The translations under genes were made by a program, and so were the position numbers. From assembly GCA_023444445.1 (NCBI GenBank), contig JAEXMK010000150.1:1-64000 (forward strand): a DNA stretch of 64,000 bases, given 5' to 3'. This document shows, in pieces, positions 51,968 to 60,030 of the stretch. The notes under the pieces were generated by a model, which worked only from the letters and a program-made list of their open reading frames with translations, did not search any database and was not told the origin of the DNA. This DNA is from Pseudomonadota bacterium (GTDB taxonomy: Bacteria > Pseudomonadota > Alphaproteobacteria > Rhizobiales > Rhizobiaceae). Within the stretch, counting starts at the first letter, position 1. Each line of letters starts with the position of its first letter.

Positions 51968-53533
51968 ATGTCGCAGGGCGCATCGACAATTCGAGGCGAC
52001 TTTTCGCCTGAGGAGATGGCGCGTGCGGAGCGTTCTGTACTTCTTCGTCTCGAAAATATCAGCAAGGAATTTCCCGGCGTAAAGGCGCTGTCGAACGTGC
52101 ATTTCGATCTGCGCGGCGGTGAAGTGCATGCCGTCTGCGGCGAGAATGGCGCGGGAAAATCGACACTGATGAAAATCATCAGCGGCGTCTACCAGCCGAG
52201 CGAAGGGACGATCCTGCACAAGGGCGCGAAGGTGCAATATGCATCGCCGCTGGAGTCCGAAGCTGCCGGTATCGCGATCATCCATCAGGAACTCAACCTG
52301 GTACCGCATCTTTCCGTTGCCGAGAATATCTATCTTGCGCGTGAGCCGCGCCGTCGTTTCCTCGTGGACCGCAAGAAACTGCGGCTTGATGCCAAACGCT
52401 GTCTCGACAGGCTGGGTATCGATATCAACCCAGACCAGATGGTTCGCGGTCTTTCCGTCGCCCAATGTCAGATGGTGGAAATCGCCAAGGCGCTTTCTCT
52501 TGACGCGGAAGTGCTCATCATGGATGAGCCGACCTCTTCGCTGACGGAACAGGAAACCCGGCTTCTGTTCAAAGTCATCCGTGATCTCAAGGCTTCCGGG
52601 GTCGGCATTGTCTATATTTCCCATCGCCTCGATGAAATGGCCGAGATCGTCGATCGTGTGACGGTGCTGCGCGACGGACGTTATATTTCGACCGACGACT
52701 TCGCCTCCATCACCGTTGATGACATTGTAACGCGTATGGTGGGGCGTTCGCTGGAAGAGAAGTTCCCCGAGCGCACGTCGCGCCCGACGGACGATATTCT
52801 GTTTTCTGTCGAAGGGCTGACCCGTCATGGCGTGTTCAGCGACGTCAGTTTTTCGCTACGGCGCGGCGAAATCCTCGGTTTTGCCGGACTTATGGGTGCG
52901 GGACGAACGGAAGTCGCGCGGGCAATCTTCGGGGCTGATCCACTCGATGCGGGCAAGATCGTTTTCAACGGGCGGGAACTTTCGATCGGCTCGCCGCAGG
53001 ATGCCATCGAGGAAGGCATTGCCTATCTCTCGGAAGATCGCAAAAGCGATGGCCTCGCCATCAAGATGTCGGTGGCGGCCAATACGACGCTCGCCAATCT
53101 CGGTGAAGTTTCCAACCGTTTAGGACTGATCGACTTCAAGAAGCATGACGATGTGGCGAAGCGTTACGTCGACCTCTTGAATATCCGCACCCCTTCAATC
53201 GATCAGACGGTGCGTCTGCTTTCGGGTGGTAACCAGCAGAAGATCATCATCGGCAAATGGCTGTTCCGGCAGTCGCGCATACTGTTCTTCGATGAGCCGA
53301 CGCGCGGAATCGATGTGGGCGCAAAGTTCGCGATCTACAAGATCATGGACGAACTGGCCGCCCAGGGCATCGGTGTCATTCTCATCAGCTCGGAACTGCC
53401 GGAAATTCTGGGACTGACAGATCGCATCGCGGTGTTCCATCAGGGCCGTATCACGGGCGTGCTTGAGACCGCCAAGACCAATCAAGAAGAAATCATGCGG
53501 TATGCGTCCGGTTACGGCCGGGCCGCGCAGTGA
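51968..53533 (+). CDS. Sugar ABC transporter ATPase (RbsA type)
   Basis: A 521-residue tandem ATPase of the ribose/monosaccharide importer class. The first half has Walker A GENGAGKSTLMK and Walker B LIMDEPTSSLTE. The second half has a degenerate Walker A (GLMGAGRTEVARA), LLSGGNQQK and FFDEPTRGIDVGAK, the usual asymmetry. Start MSQGASTIR with GGAGG eight bases upstream; the longer frame through the promoter region is rejected. It powers uptake of the sugar bound by the protein encoded two genes on. Substrate inferred as L-fucose or L-galactose from the neighbours. Confidence 0.93.
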   Translation: MSQGASTIRGDFSPEEMARAERSVLLRLENISKEFPGVKALSNVHFDLRGGEVHAVCGENGAGKSTLMKIISGVYQPSEGTILHKGAKVQYASPLESEAAGIAIIHQELNLVPHLSVAENIYLAREPRRRFLVDRKKLRLDAKRCLDRLGIDINPDQMVRGLSVAQCQMVEIAKALSLDAEVLIMDEPTSSLTEQETRLLFKVIRDLKASGVGIVYISHRLDEMAEIVDRVTVLRDGRYISTDDFASITVDDIVTRMVGRSLEEKFPERTSRPTDDILFSVEGLTRHGVFSDVSFSLRRGEILGFAGLMGAGRTEVARAIFGADPLDAGKIVFNGRELSIGSPQDAIEEGIAYLSEDRKSDGLAIKMSVAANTTLANLGEVSNRLGLIDFKKHDDVAKRYVDLLNIRTPSIDQTVRLLSGGNQQKIIIGKWLFRQSRILFFDEPTRGIDVGAKFAIYKIMDELAAQGIGVILISSELPEILGLTDRIAVFHQGRITGVLETAKTNQEEIMRYASGYGRAAQ

Positions 53534-53541
53534 GGAACGAC

Positions 53542-54564
53542 ATGGCCAATATTGCAGAACCCAAGAAGAGCTTCGCAGTCAGCGACCGCCAGAAAGACAT
53601 TATCCAGAAGTTCGCCGCGCTCGGCAGCCTGTTTGCGCTCGTCGCGGTCTTTTCCGCAACCAGCAACGCCTTCTTCACCGTCAATAATGGCATGACCATC
53701 GCGCTGCAGGTGACGTCTATTGCGCTGCTCGGCATTGGTGCCACCTGCGTCATCATCACCGGGGGCATTGATCTTTCCGTCGGTTCGGTGCTCGCTCTTG
53801 CCGGCGTCGTTGCTGCGCTGGCGGTGAAGGAACTCGGCATGCCGGTGCCGATCGGCATGTTGCTCGGCATTCTGACAGGGTCGGTTTGTGGTTTCATCAA
53901 CGGACTTCTGGTGACCCGCTTCAAGCTTCCGCCCTTCATCGCCACGCTCGGCATGATGCTGATCGCCCGCGGTGTGGCCCTGCAGATCACCGGTGCGCGT
54001 GCCGTTTCCGGCCTTGGCGAGTCCTTCGGCGAACTCGGCAACGGTGCCCTCTTCCGCATCGTCAATATCGGTGACGACGGTTTTCCGAATGTCGTGTTTC
54101 CCGGCATTCCCTATCCGGTCATCCTGATGGTGGTGATTGCGCTTGCGGTTTCCTTCATGCTCAACCGCTCGATTCTCGGACGTCACATTTATGCCGTGGG
54201 CTCCAATGCGGACGCGGCGCGCCTTTCCGGCGTCAATGTCGCCCGCGTTACCAACTTCACCTACATTCTGTCGGGCACGCTTGCCGGTCTGACGGGCTGC
54301 GTGCTGATGTCGCGCCTCGTCACCGCCCAGCCGAATGAGGGTGTGATGTATGAACTGGACGCCATTGCCAGCGCCGTTATCGGCGGCACATCGCTGATCG
54401 GCGGCGTGGGAACGATTTCCGGTACGGCCATCGGTGCCTTCGTCATCGGCATCCTGCGTAACGGTCTCAATATGAACGGTGTTTCCGCCTTCACACAACA
54501 GATCATCATCGGCCTTGTCATTCTGGTAACCGTCTGGATCGACCAGCTGCGCAACCGCCGCTGA
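53542..54564 (+). CDS. Sugar ABC transporter permease (RbsC type)
   Basis: A 340-residue membrane protein with eight to ten predicted helices and the GGIDLSVGS motif characteristic of RbsC-type permeases. The start is MANIAEPKK, with GAGGA before it; a GTG at 53530 overlapping the ATPase stop is possible. It follows the ATPase directly and forms the membrane channel of the importer. Confidence 0.93.
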   Translation: MANIAEPKKSFAVSDRQKDIIQKFAALGSLFALVAVFSATSNAFFTVNNGMTIALQVTSIALLGIGATCVIITGGIDLSVGSVLALAGVVAALAVKELGMPVPIGMLLGILTGSVCGFINGLLVTRFKLPPFIATLGMMLIARGVALQITGARAVSGLGESFGELGNGALFRIVNIGDDGFPNVVFPGIPYPVILMVVIALAVSFMLNRSILGRHIYAVGSNADAARLSGVNVARVTNFTYILSGTLAGLTGCVLMSRLVTAQPNEGVMYELDAIASAVIGGTSLIGGVGTISGTAIGAFVIGILRNGLNMNGVSAFTQQIIIGLVILVTVWIDQLRNRR

Positions 54565-54566
54565 TC

Positions 54567-54590
54567 AAAGGGCTGCGGACCCTTTCCGCA
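54567..54590 (+). promoter_or_regulatory. Alternative hairpins between the permease and binding-protein genes
   Basis: Two mutually exclusive stems share the same bases: AAAGGG/CCCTTT (54567-54572 with 54580-54585) and TGCGGA/TCCGCA (54574-54579 with 54585-54590). There is no T tract, so it is not a standard terminator. It may stabilise or process mRNA between the genes. Confidence 0.4.
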
Positions 54591-54639
54591 AAAAAGATCG
54601 GCAGGGGAGGCCCGGATGCCGACACCACGGAGGAAGAAA

Positions 54640-55581
54640 ATGAAGAAAATTGCGACTGCCCTTCTGACATCCGCAATCGCGCTGTGGAGCGTTTCCACCG
54701 TGCAGGCCGGTGAAATCGCCGTCATCGTCAAGACCGTCAACTCCACCTTCTGGCAGAACGTCCAGAAGGGCGCTGACGCGGCGATGAAGAACTCTTCCGG
54801 CAACACCATGACCTTCCAGGGTCCGGCTGCCGAGTCGGCGATTGCCGATCAGGTCAACATGGTCGAAAACGCCATCAACCGTAAGGTTGCGGGTATCGTT
54901 CTTGCACCTTCTGATCCAGACGCCCTTGTACCGGCCGTCAAAAAGGCCTGGGAAGCCCGTATCCCGGTGGTTCTGATCGACTCGCAGCTCGCCAAGGGTT
55001 CGGATCAATATTATCAGTCCTTCCTGGCGACCGATAACAAGAAAGCCGGCGAACTGGCCGCGCAGGCGCTGATCGACAAGGTCGGCACGGAAGGCAAGAT
55101 TGCCGTCATGTCCTATGTCGCCGGCGCCGGTTCCGAAATCGGCCGCGTTGGCGGTTTCACCGATTACATTCAGATGCATTCGAAGCTTCAGATCGTCGGC
55201 CCCTTCTATTCGCAGTCGCAGATGGCGACGGCGCTGAACCAGACCACCGACGTTCTGGCTGCCAATTCCGACCTGAAGGGCATTTTCGGCGCCAATGAGC
55301 CGACTGCCATCGGTGTTGGCCGCGCGCTTGCCCAGTCCGGCAAGGCCGGCAAGGTCGTTGCCATCGGCTTTGACGGTAACCAGGACCTGCAGAGCTTCGT
55401 CAAGGATGGCACGCTTGCCGGCATCGTCGTTCAGGGTTCCTACCAGATGGGTGAAAAGGGCGTTGAAACCGTGACCAAGCTCATCAACAAGGAAAAGGTA
55501 GAGAAGTTCGTCGATACCGGCGTCGTAGTTGTCACCAAGGACAATATTGAAAAGCCTGAAGCCAAGAACGTACTTTACTGA
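54640..55581 (+). CDS. Periplasmic sugar-binding protein (RbsB type)
   Basis: A 313-residue type I periplasmic binding protein. The signal peptide MKKIATALLTSAIALWSV ends at VQA, with cleavage before GE. The start follows GGAGGAAG. The fold has ADAAMKNSSG and IGFDGNQDL segments typical of the cluster B monosaccharide binders. It delivers sugar to the importer encoded upstream. A very stable hairpin follows its stop. Confidence 0.93.
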   Translation: MKKIATALLTSAIALWSVSTVQAGEIAVIVKTVNSTFWQNVQKGADAAMKNSSGNTMTFQGPAAESAIADQVNMVENAINRKVAGIVLAPSDPDALVPAVKKAWEARIPVVLIDSQLAKGSDQYYQSFLATDNKKAGELAAQALIDKVGTEGKIAVMSYVAGAGSEIGRVGGFTDYIQMHSKLQIVGPFYSQSQMATALNQTTDVLAANSDLKGIFGANEPTAIGVGRALAQSGKAGKVVAIGFDGNQDLQSFVKDGTLAGIVVQGSYQMGEKGVETVTKLINKEKVEKFVDTGVVVVTKDNIEKPEAKNVLY

Positions 55582-55588
55582 TGCCGAC

Positions 55589-55614
55589 GGCGCGCCGCCC
55601 GGCTGCGGCGCGCC
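55589..55614 (+). promoter_or_regulatory. GC-only hairpin after the binding-protein gene
   Basis: A perfect 10-bp stem of only G and C (55589-55598 with 55605-55614) with a 6-base loop, eight bases past the stop. No T tract follows. Such structures often protect the transcript of an abundant binding protein and lower expression of genes after it. Confidence 0.55.
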
Positions 55615-55669
55615 TCCCCTTTGAGACGCGGTCCTCCGCTCCATGCCCAAGAATTCAGGAAGCCCTGTG

Positions 55670-56683
55670 ATGAAAGTCTCCGATACACGTAAATTGCCCC
55701 GCCGCGCTGTTGACGTCACCGTCATGGGCCTCGGTTGCGCCCAGATGGGCAATCTCTACCGCGTCACGCCCTACGAAGAGTCCAAAAGCGCGTTCGACAA
55801 GGCATGGGAAAGCGGCATGCGTTATTTCGATACCGCGCCGTTTTACGGTTATACGCGGTCGGAGCGTCGTCTGGGCACCATGGTAACCGAGCACGATCGG
55901 GGCGACTATACGCTTAGCACCAAGGTCGGCCGTGTCATGGTGCCGGATGAGACAGTGGGTCTGGAGGAGGATGCCTATATTGCGCCCCTGCCGTTCCGCC
56001 CGGTCTATGATTATTCCTATGACGGTATTCTACGCTCCTTCGAGGCTAGCCAGCAGCGGCTGGGTATCCTTAAGCCGGATATTCTTTATGTGCACGATAT
56101 CGGTTCACTTACCCATGGCGAAAAGCATCAGCATTATTGGGAACAGCTGACCAACGGCGGTGGGTTCCGCGCGCTTGGTAAGCTGCGCGAAGAAGGGTCG
56201 ACCGGGGCTGTCGGCCTTGGCGTCAACGAGTGGGAAATCATCAATGACGCCATGCATGTCTTCGATATCGATGTCGCCATGCTGGCGGGCCGTTATACGC
56301 TGCTCGAACAGCAAAGCCTTGCTTTCATGAACCGCTGCGCTCAAAGCGGCGTCGCCATCGTTGTCGCTGGCGCTTTCAATTCGGGGATTCTGGCTGGTAA
56401 CCGCAAATTCAATTATGCCGATGCGCCTGCCGATATCCTCAAGCGCGTGGACGCGCTGCACAACGTCTGTGAGGAGCTGGGTGTCTCGCTTCAGGCCGCC
56501 GCACTTCAGTTTCCTCTCGCCCATCCGGCGTCGGTTACGGTCGTTTCAGGTGCACGCAATGCGCAGCAGCTTGCCTCGAATATCGAATGGTTCGAGCAGT
56601 CTATCCCGGATGAATTTTGGTCCGAGCTGCGCAAGCGTGGCCTGATTGCCGAAGGTGCGCCTGTGCCCGGCGGAAAGGCCTGA
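55670..56683 (+). CDS. Aldo-keto reductase, probable L-fucose/L-galactose 1-dehydrogenase
   Basis: A 337-residue aldo-keto reductase. The tetrad is Asp54 and Tyr59 (FDTAPFYG), Lys85 (LSTKVG) and His142 (YVHDIG). D-threo-aldose 1-dehydrogenase members with this start pattern oxidise L-fucose or L-galactose to the 1,5-lactone with NAD(P). The start is MKVSDTRK; nine more residues are possible upstream. It sits right before a lactonase, so the two would give the aldonate. The exact sugar preference is not shown by sequence. Confidence 0.87.
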   Translation: MKVSDTRKLPRRAVDVTVMGLGCAQMGNLYRVTPYEESKSAFDKAWESGMRYFDTAPFYGYTRSERRLGTMVTEHDRGDYTLSTKVGRVMVPDETVGLEEDAYIAPLPFRPVYDYSYDGILRSFEASQQRLGILKPDILYVHDIGSLTHGEKHQHYWEQLTNGGGFRALGKLREEGSTGAVGLGVNEWEIINDAMHVFDIDVAMLAGRYTLLEQQSLAFMNRCAQSGVAIVVAGAFNSGILAGNRKFNYADAPADILKRVDALHNVCEELGVSLQAAALQFPLAHPASVTVVSGARNAQQLASNIEWFEQSIPDEFWSELRKRGLIAEGAPVPGGKA

Positions 56684-56687
56684 GGCA

Positions 56688-57509
56688 ATGCTCATCGACG
56701 CCCACCAGCATTTCTGGCTGATGAAGGATCGCGCCGGGCAATGGCCTCCACCATCGCTCGCCGCTATCTACCGGGATTTTCTTCCTACCGATCTGTCGCC
56801 ATTGCTTGATGCCGCCGGGGTTTCTGGCACGGTGCTGGTGCAGACGATGGAGACGGCGGCCGACACGGATTTCATGCTGGAACTGGCTGAAAACACCGAT
56901 TTCATCAAAGGTGTGGTCGGCTGGGTGGATATGAAGTCTCCAGATGCGGCGTCGGAAATCGCCCGCCGGGCGAAACATTCTGCCTTCAAGGGCGTGCGCC
57001 CCATGCTGCAGGGCATGGAAGATGTCTCTTGGATAGACGATCCCGCGTTGGATGCTGCCGTTGAAGCGCTGGTGAAGCACGGTCTGGTGTTTGACGCGCT
57101 GGTTCTGCCGCCCAATCTGCCGCATCTCCTCTCCTTCGCGCGCAGACATCCCGAGTTGCCAATCGTGATCGATCATGGCGCGAAGCCTCTGATCGCCACT
57201 GGCCACTATAGTGACTGGCGGCGCGATATGGCGGCTCTCTCTGCCCTTCCCAATGTCCATTGCAAGCTATCCGGCCTGCTGACCGAGCGCGGTGAGCAGC
57301 GCCCGGAAGCGGTGCGGCCCTATGCCGAGACCATTCTGGACCTGTTCGGTAGCGATCGGGTGATCTTCGGTAGTGACTGGCCGGTGCTGCGCCTTGCGGG
57401 TGACTATCAGGGCTGGCTGGATTTCTGCCGCGACATCGTGCCGGCCAAGGACCATGCGGCAGTTTTCGGCGGCAACGCCATTCGTTTTTACTCCCTTACT
57501 GACAGGTGA
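56688..57509 (+). CDS. Amidohydrolase-superfamily lactonase, probable L-fucono-1,5-lactonase
   Basis: A 273-residue COG3618 enzyme. HxH near the start is DAHQHFW (His6, His8). IVIDHGAKP and FGSDWPV supply the other metal or catalytic residues. Characterised COG3618 members open L-fucono-1,5-lactone and L-galactono-1,5-lactone. The start at 56688 lies four bases after the aldo-keto reductase stop. The longer frame overlaps that gene and is rejected. Confidence 0.87.
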   Translation: MLIDAHQHFWLMKDRAGQWPPPSLAAIYRDFLPTDLSPLLDAAGVSGTVLVQTMETAADTDFMLELAENTDFIKGVVGWVDMKSPDAASEIARRAKHSAFKGVRPMLQGMEDVSWIDDPALDAAVEALVKHGLVFDALVLPPNLPHLLSFARRHPELPIVIDHGAKPLIATGHYSDWRRDMAALSALPNVHCKLSGLLTERGEQRPEAVRPYAETILDLFGSDRVIFGSDWPVLRLAGDYQGWLDFCRDIVPAKDHAAVFGGNAIRFYSLTDR

Positions 57510-57512
57510 TGC

Positions 57513-58523
57513 ATGCTGGCGATTTTCTGTGACACTCCCGGTCAACTAACCGCCAAGGATCTGCCGAAACCCGTGCGCGGGGAAGGTGAAGTGCTGGTGC
57601 GTATTCGCCGGATCGGCGTTTGCGGTACGGATCTGCATATCTTCACCGGCAACCAGCCATATCTCTCCTATCCGCGTATCATGGGGCATGAACTTTCCGG
57701 CACGGTGGATGAGGCGCCCGAAGGTAGCCATCTTTCCGCCGGCGATGTCGTGACCATCATTCCCTATATCTCCTGCGGGAAATGTAATGCCTGCCTGAAG
57801 GGCAAGAGCAATTGCTGCCGCAATATCGGTGTGCTCGGTGTCCATCGCGATGGCGGCATGGTGGAATATCTGAGCGTACCGCAGCAATTCGTGCTGAAGG
57901 CGGAGGGGCTTAGCCTCGACCAGGCGGCCATGACGGAATTTCTGGCGATTGGCGCGCATGCGGTGCGGCGCGGTGCCGTCGAAAAGGGGCAGAAGGTCCT
58001 GATCGTCGGTGCCGGCCCGATTGGAATGGCGGTTGCTGTTTTCGCTGTTCTCGATGGCGGTGACGTGACGATGATCGACGGTCGCACCGACCGGCTGGAT
58101 TTCTGCAAGAAACATCTCGGTGTCGCTCATACGGTTATCCTTGGCGAAGGCGACAAGGATCGTCTGTCCGATATCACCGACGGCGATTTCTTCGATGCAG
58201 TCTTTGATGCGACCGGCAATCCGAAAGCCATGGAGCGCGGGTTTTCCTTCGTAGGTCACGGTGGCGCCTATGTCCTGGTGTCCATCGTTGCCAGCGATAT
58301 CGGCTTCAACGACCCGGAGTTTCACAAGCGTGAGACGACGTTGCTCGGCAGCCGCAACGCGACGCCGGAAGATTTCGAGCGCGTGCTTCGTGCCTTGCGC
58401 GAAGGGAAAGTGCCTGAGGCGCTGATCACCCACCGCATGACACTTGCTGATGTCCCCGCGAAGTTCGCCGGCCTGACCGATCCGAAAGCCGGAGTCATCA
58501 AGGGCATGGTGGAGGTTGCATGA
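57513..58523 (+). CDS. Zinc alcohol dehydrogenase, LgoD-like
   Basis: A 336-residue medium-chain dehydrogenase. The structural zinc cysteines are in CGKCNACLKGKSNCC, the catalytic zinc site has GVCGTDLH and GHELSG, and the NAD loop is GAGPIGMAV. It resembles E. coli LgoD (YjjN), which oxidises L-galactonate to D-tagaturonate, and other sugar-acid dehydrogenases. Next to a UxaB-like and a UxaA-like enzyme, that role fits. An alternative is oxidation of 2-keto-3-deoxy-L-fuconate, since no short-chain dehydrogenase for that step is in the cluster. It overlaps the next gene by 4 bp. Confidence 0.85.
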   Translation: MLAIFCDTPGQLTAKDLPKPVRGEGEVLVRIRRIGVCGTDLHIFTGNQPYLSYPRIMGHELSGTVDEAPEGSHLSAGDVVTIIPYISCGKCNACLKGKSNCCRNIGVLGVHRDGGMVEYLSVPQQFVLKAEGLSLDQAAMTEFLAIGAHAVRRGAVEKGQKVLIVGAGPIGMAVAVFAVLDGGDVTMIDGRTDRLDFCKKHLGVAHTVILGEGDKDRLSDITDGDFFDAVFDATGNPKAMERGFSFVGHGGAYVLVSIVASDIGFNDPEFHKRETTLLGSRNATPEDFERVLRALREGKVPEALITHRMTLADVPAKFAGLTDPKAGVIKGMVEVA

Positions 58524-59653
58524 CGCCCGATACGCCCATCCTTCAATTCGGCACCAGCCGGTTTCTTCTCGCCCATGCGGATTTGTTCGTTTCGCAGGCG
58601 CTGGATAGTGGCGAGGCCCTCGGCCACATTGCAATTGTCCAGACGACCGGCAATGCGGAGAGCTTGAAGCGTGTTGCGGCGCTGAACAGCGGCGCGCCTT
58701 ACCCGGTGCGCATTCGCGGCATCCGCGATGGGCAGGAAGTGGACGAGGAAGTTCAGGGCAAGGCCGTTGCACGGGCATTGACAGCTGCGACCGATTGGGC
58801 GGAAGTGCGCCGCCTCGCCTGTGAGGCGCAAGTCATTTTGTCCAATACGGGCGATCGTGGTTATGAGCTGGATTCGGCCGACAATGCTGCGCTGGCTGAC
58901 GATTTCACGATCGTGCCGAAAAGCTTTCCGGCCAAGCTCTGTATGCTGTTGCTGGAGCGTTTTCAGCGGAATCCTGAAGCGCCTTTGTCGATCTTCCCAT
59001 GTGAGCTCGTGCCGCGAAACGGTGAAAAGCTGAAGCAGGTCATTCGCCGGCTTGCCGACGATTGGGAACTGCCAGCCGGTTTTGCTTTCTATCTGAACGA
59101 GAAATGCCGCTTCGCCAACAGTCTGGTGGATCGCATCGTGTCCGAACCCATCGATCCCGTGGGCGCAGTCGCGGAACCCTATGCCCTCTGGGCTATTGAG
59201 AAACAAGAAGGGCTCGTTCTTCCCTGCACTCACCCCGCCGTGGTGCTGACCGACGATCTCGACCGCTATGAAAAGCTGAAGCTGTTCCTCCTCAATCTCG
59301 GCCACTCCTATCTGGCGGAACGCTGGACACGGGATGGGCGTGGGAAAGATGAAACGGTGCGTCAGGCAATGGCGGATGATTCCCTCGTTGCGGATCTGGA
59401 AGCACTCTGGCGGGACGAGGTTCTCCCGGTCTTTGCGGCAGAAGGCATGGGAGATGAGGCAAAGGCCTATATTGGTCAGTTGAGGGAGCGCTTGCGCAAT
59501 CCCTTTCTCGATCACCGGCTGGCCGATATCGCCAGCAATCACGACGAAAAGAAGCGTCGCCGTTTCGCCCCGGTTATCGCTGCGGCAGAACGGCTCGGAT
59601 TGAGCCTGCCTCAGACAAAGCTGCCCGCGGCGCTCGCTACCATCAAGCAATAA
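58520..59653 (+). CDS. Mannitol dehydrogenase-family protein, tagaturonate reductase (UxaB)-like
   Basis: A 377-residue polyol/uronate dehydrogenase family enzyme. SNTGDRGYELD, FPCELVPRNGEKLK and FLLNLGHSYLAE (family catalytic region) are visible. UxaB reduces D-tagaturonate to D-altronate with NADH. The protein is about 100 residues shorter than E. coli UxaB, closer to the MtlD length, so substrate is inferred from place: between an LgoD-like dehydrogenase and, in the divergent operon, UxaA. Its ATG overlaps the upstream stop. Confidence 0.82.
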   Translation: MTPDTPILQFGTSRFLLAHADLFVSQALDSGEALGHIAIVQTTGNAESLKRVAALNSGAPYPVRIRGIRDGQEVDEEVQGKAVARALTAATDWAEVRRLACEAQVILSNTGDRGYELDSADNAALADDFTIVPKSFPAKLCMLLLERFQRNPEAPLSIFPCELVPRNGEKLKQVIRRLADDWELPAGFAFYLNEKCRFANSLVDRIVSEPIDPVGAVAEPYALWAIEKQEGLVLPCTHPAVVLTDDLDRYEKLKLFLLNLGHSYLAERWTRDGRGKDETVRQAMADDSLVADLEALWRDEVLPVFAAEGMGDEAKAYIGQLRERLRNPFLDHRLADIASNHDEKKRRRFAPVIAAAERLGLSLPQTKLPAALATIKQ

Positions 59654-59664
59654 CGGAGTTTTTC

Positions 59665-59994
59665 ATGCAACGCATGGGCATGGTCATAGGGCTCAAACCT
59701 GAGATGATCACGGAATATAAGAGGCTGCACGCCGCCGTCTGGCCTGAAATTCTGGCCCTCATCAGCGATTGCAACATCCGCAATTACACGATCTTCCTGC
59801 GCGAGCCGGAAAACCTGCTCTTCGGTTATTGGGAATATCACGGCAGTGATTTCAGCGCCGACATGGCGAAAATGGCGGCTAGCCCCAAGAACCAGGAATG
59901 GTGGTCTTTTACCATCCCATGCCAACAACCGCTTGAGAGCCGGAATGAAGGCGAGTGGTGGGCCATGATGGAAGAAACTTTTCATCACGATTGA
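59665..59994 (+). CDS. L-rhamnose/L-fucose mutarotase
   Basis: A 109-residue protein of the COG3254 mutarotase family, with the signature YKRLHAAVWPEIL (catalytic His) and the paired tryptophans in NQEWWSF. It interconverts sugar anomers to supply the form used by the dehydrogenase. Members acting on L-fucose occur in other oxidative L-fucose clusters. It lies 11 bp after the UxaB-like gene. Confidence 0.9.
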   Translation: MQRMGMVIGLKPEMITEYKRLHAAVWPEILALISDCNIRNYTIFLREPENLLFGYWEYHGSDFSADMAKMAASPKNQEWWSFTIPCQQPLESRNEGEWWAMMEETFHHD

Positions 59995-60030
59995 ACGATT
60001 TCCTTTGACACTGACCGCGAGTGAACGGCC

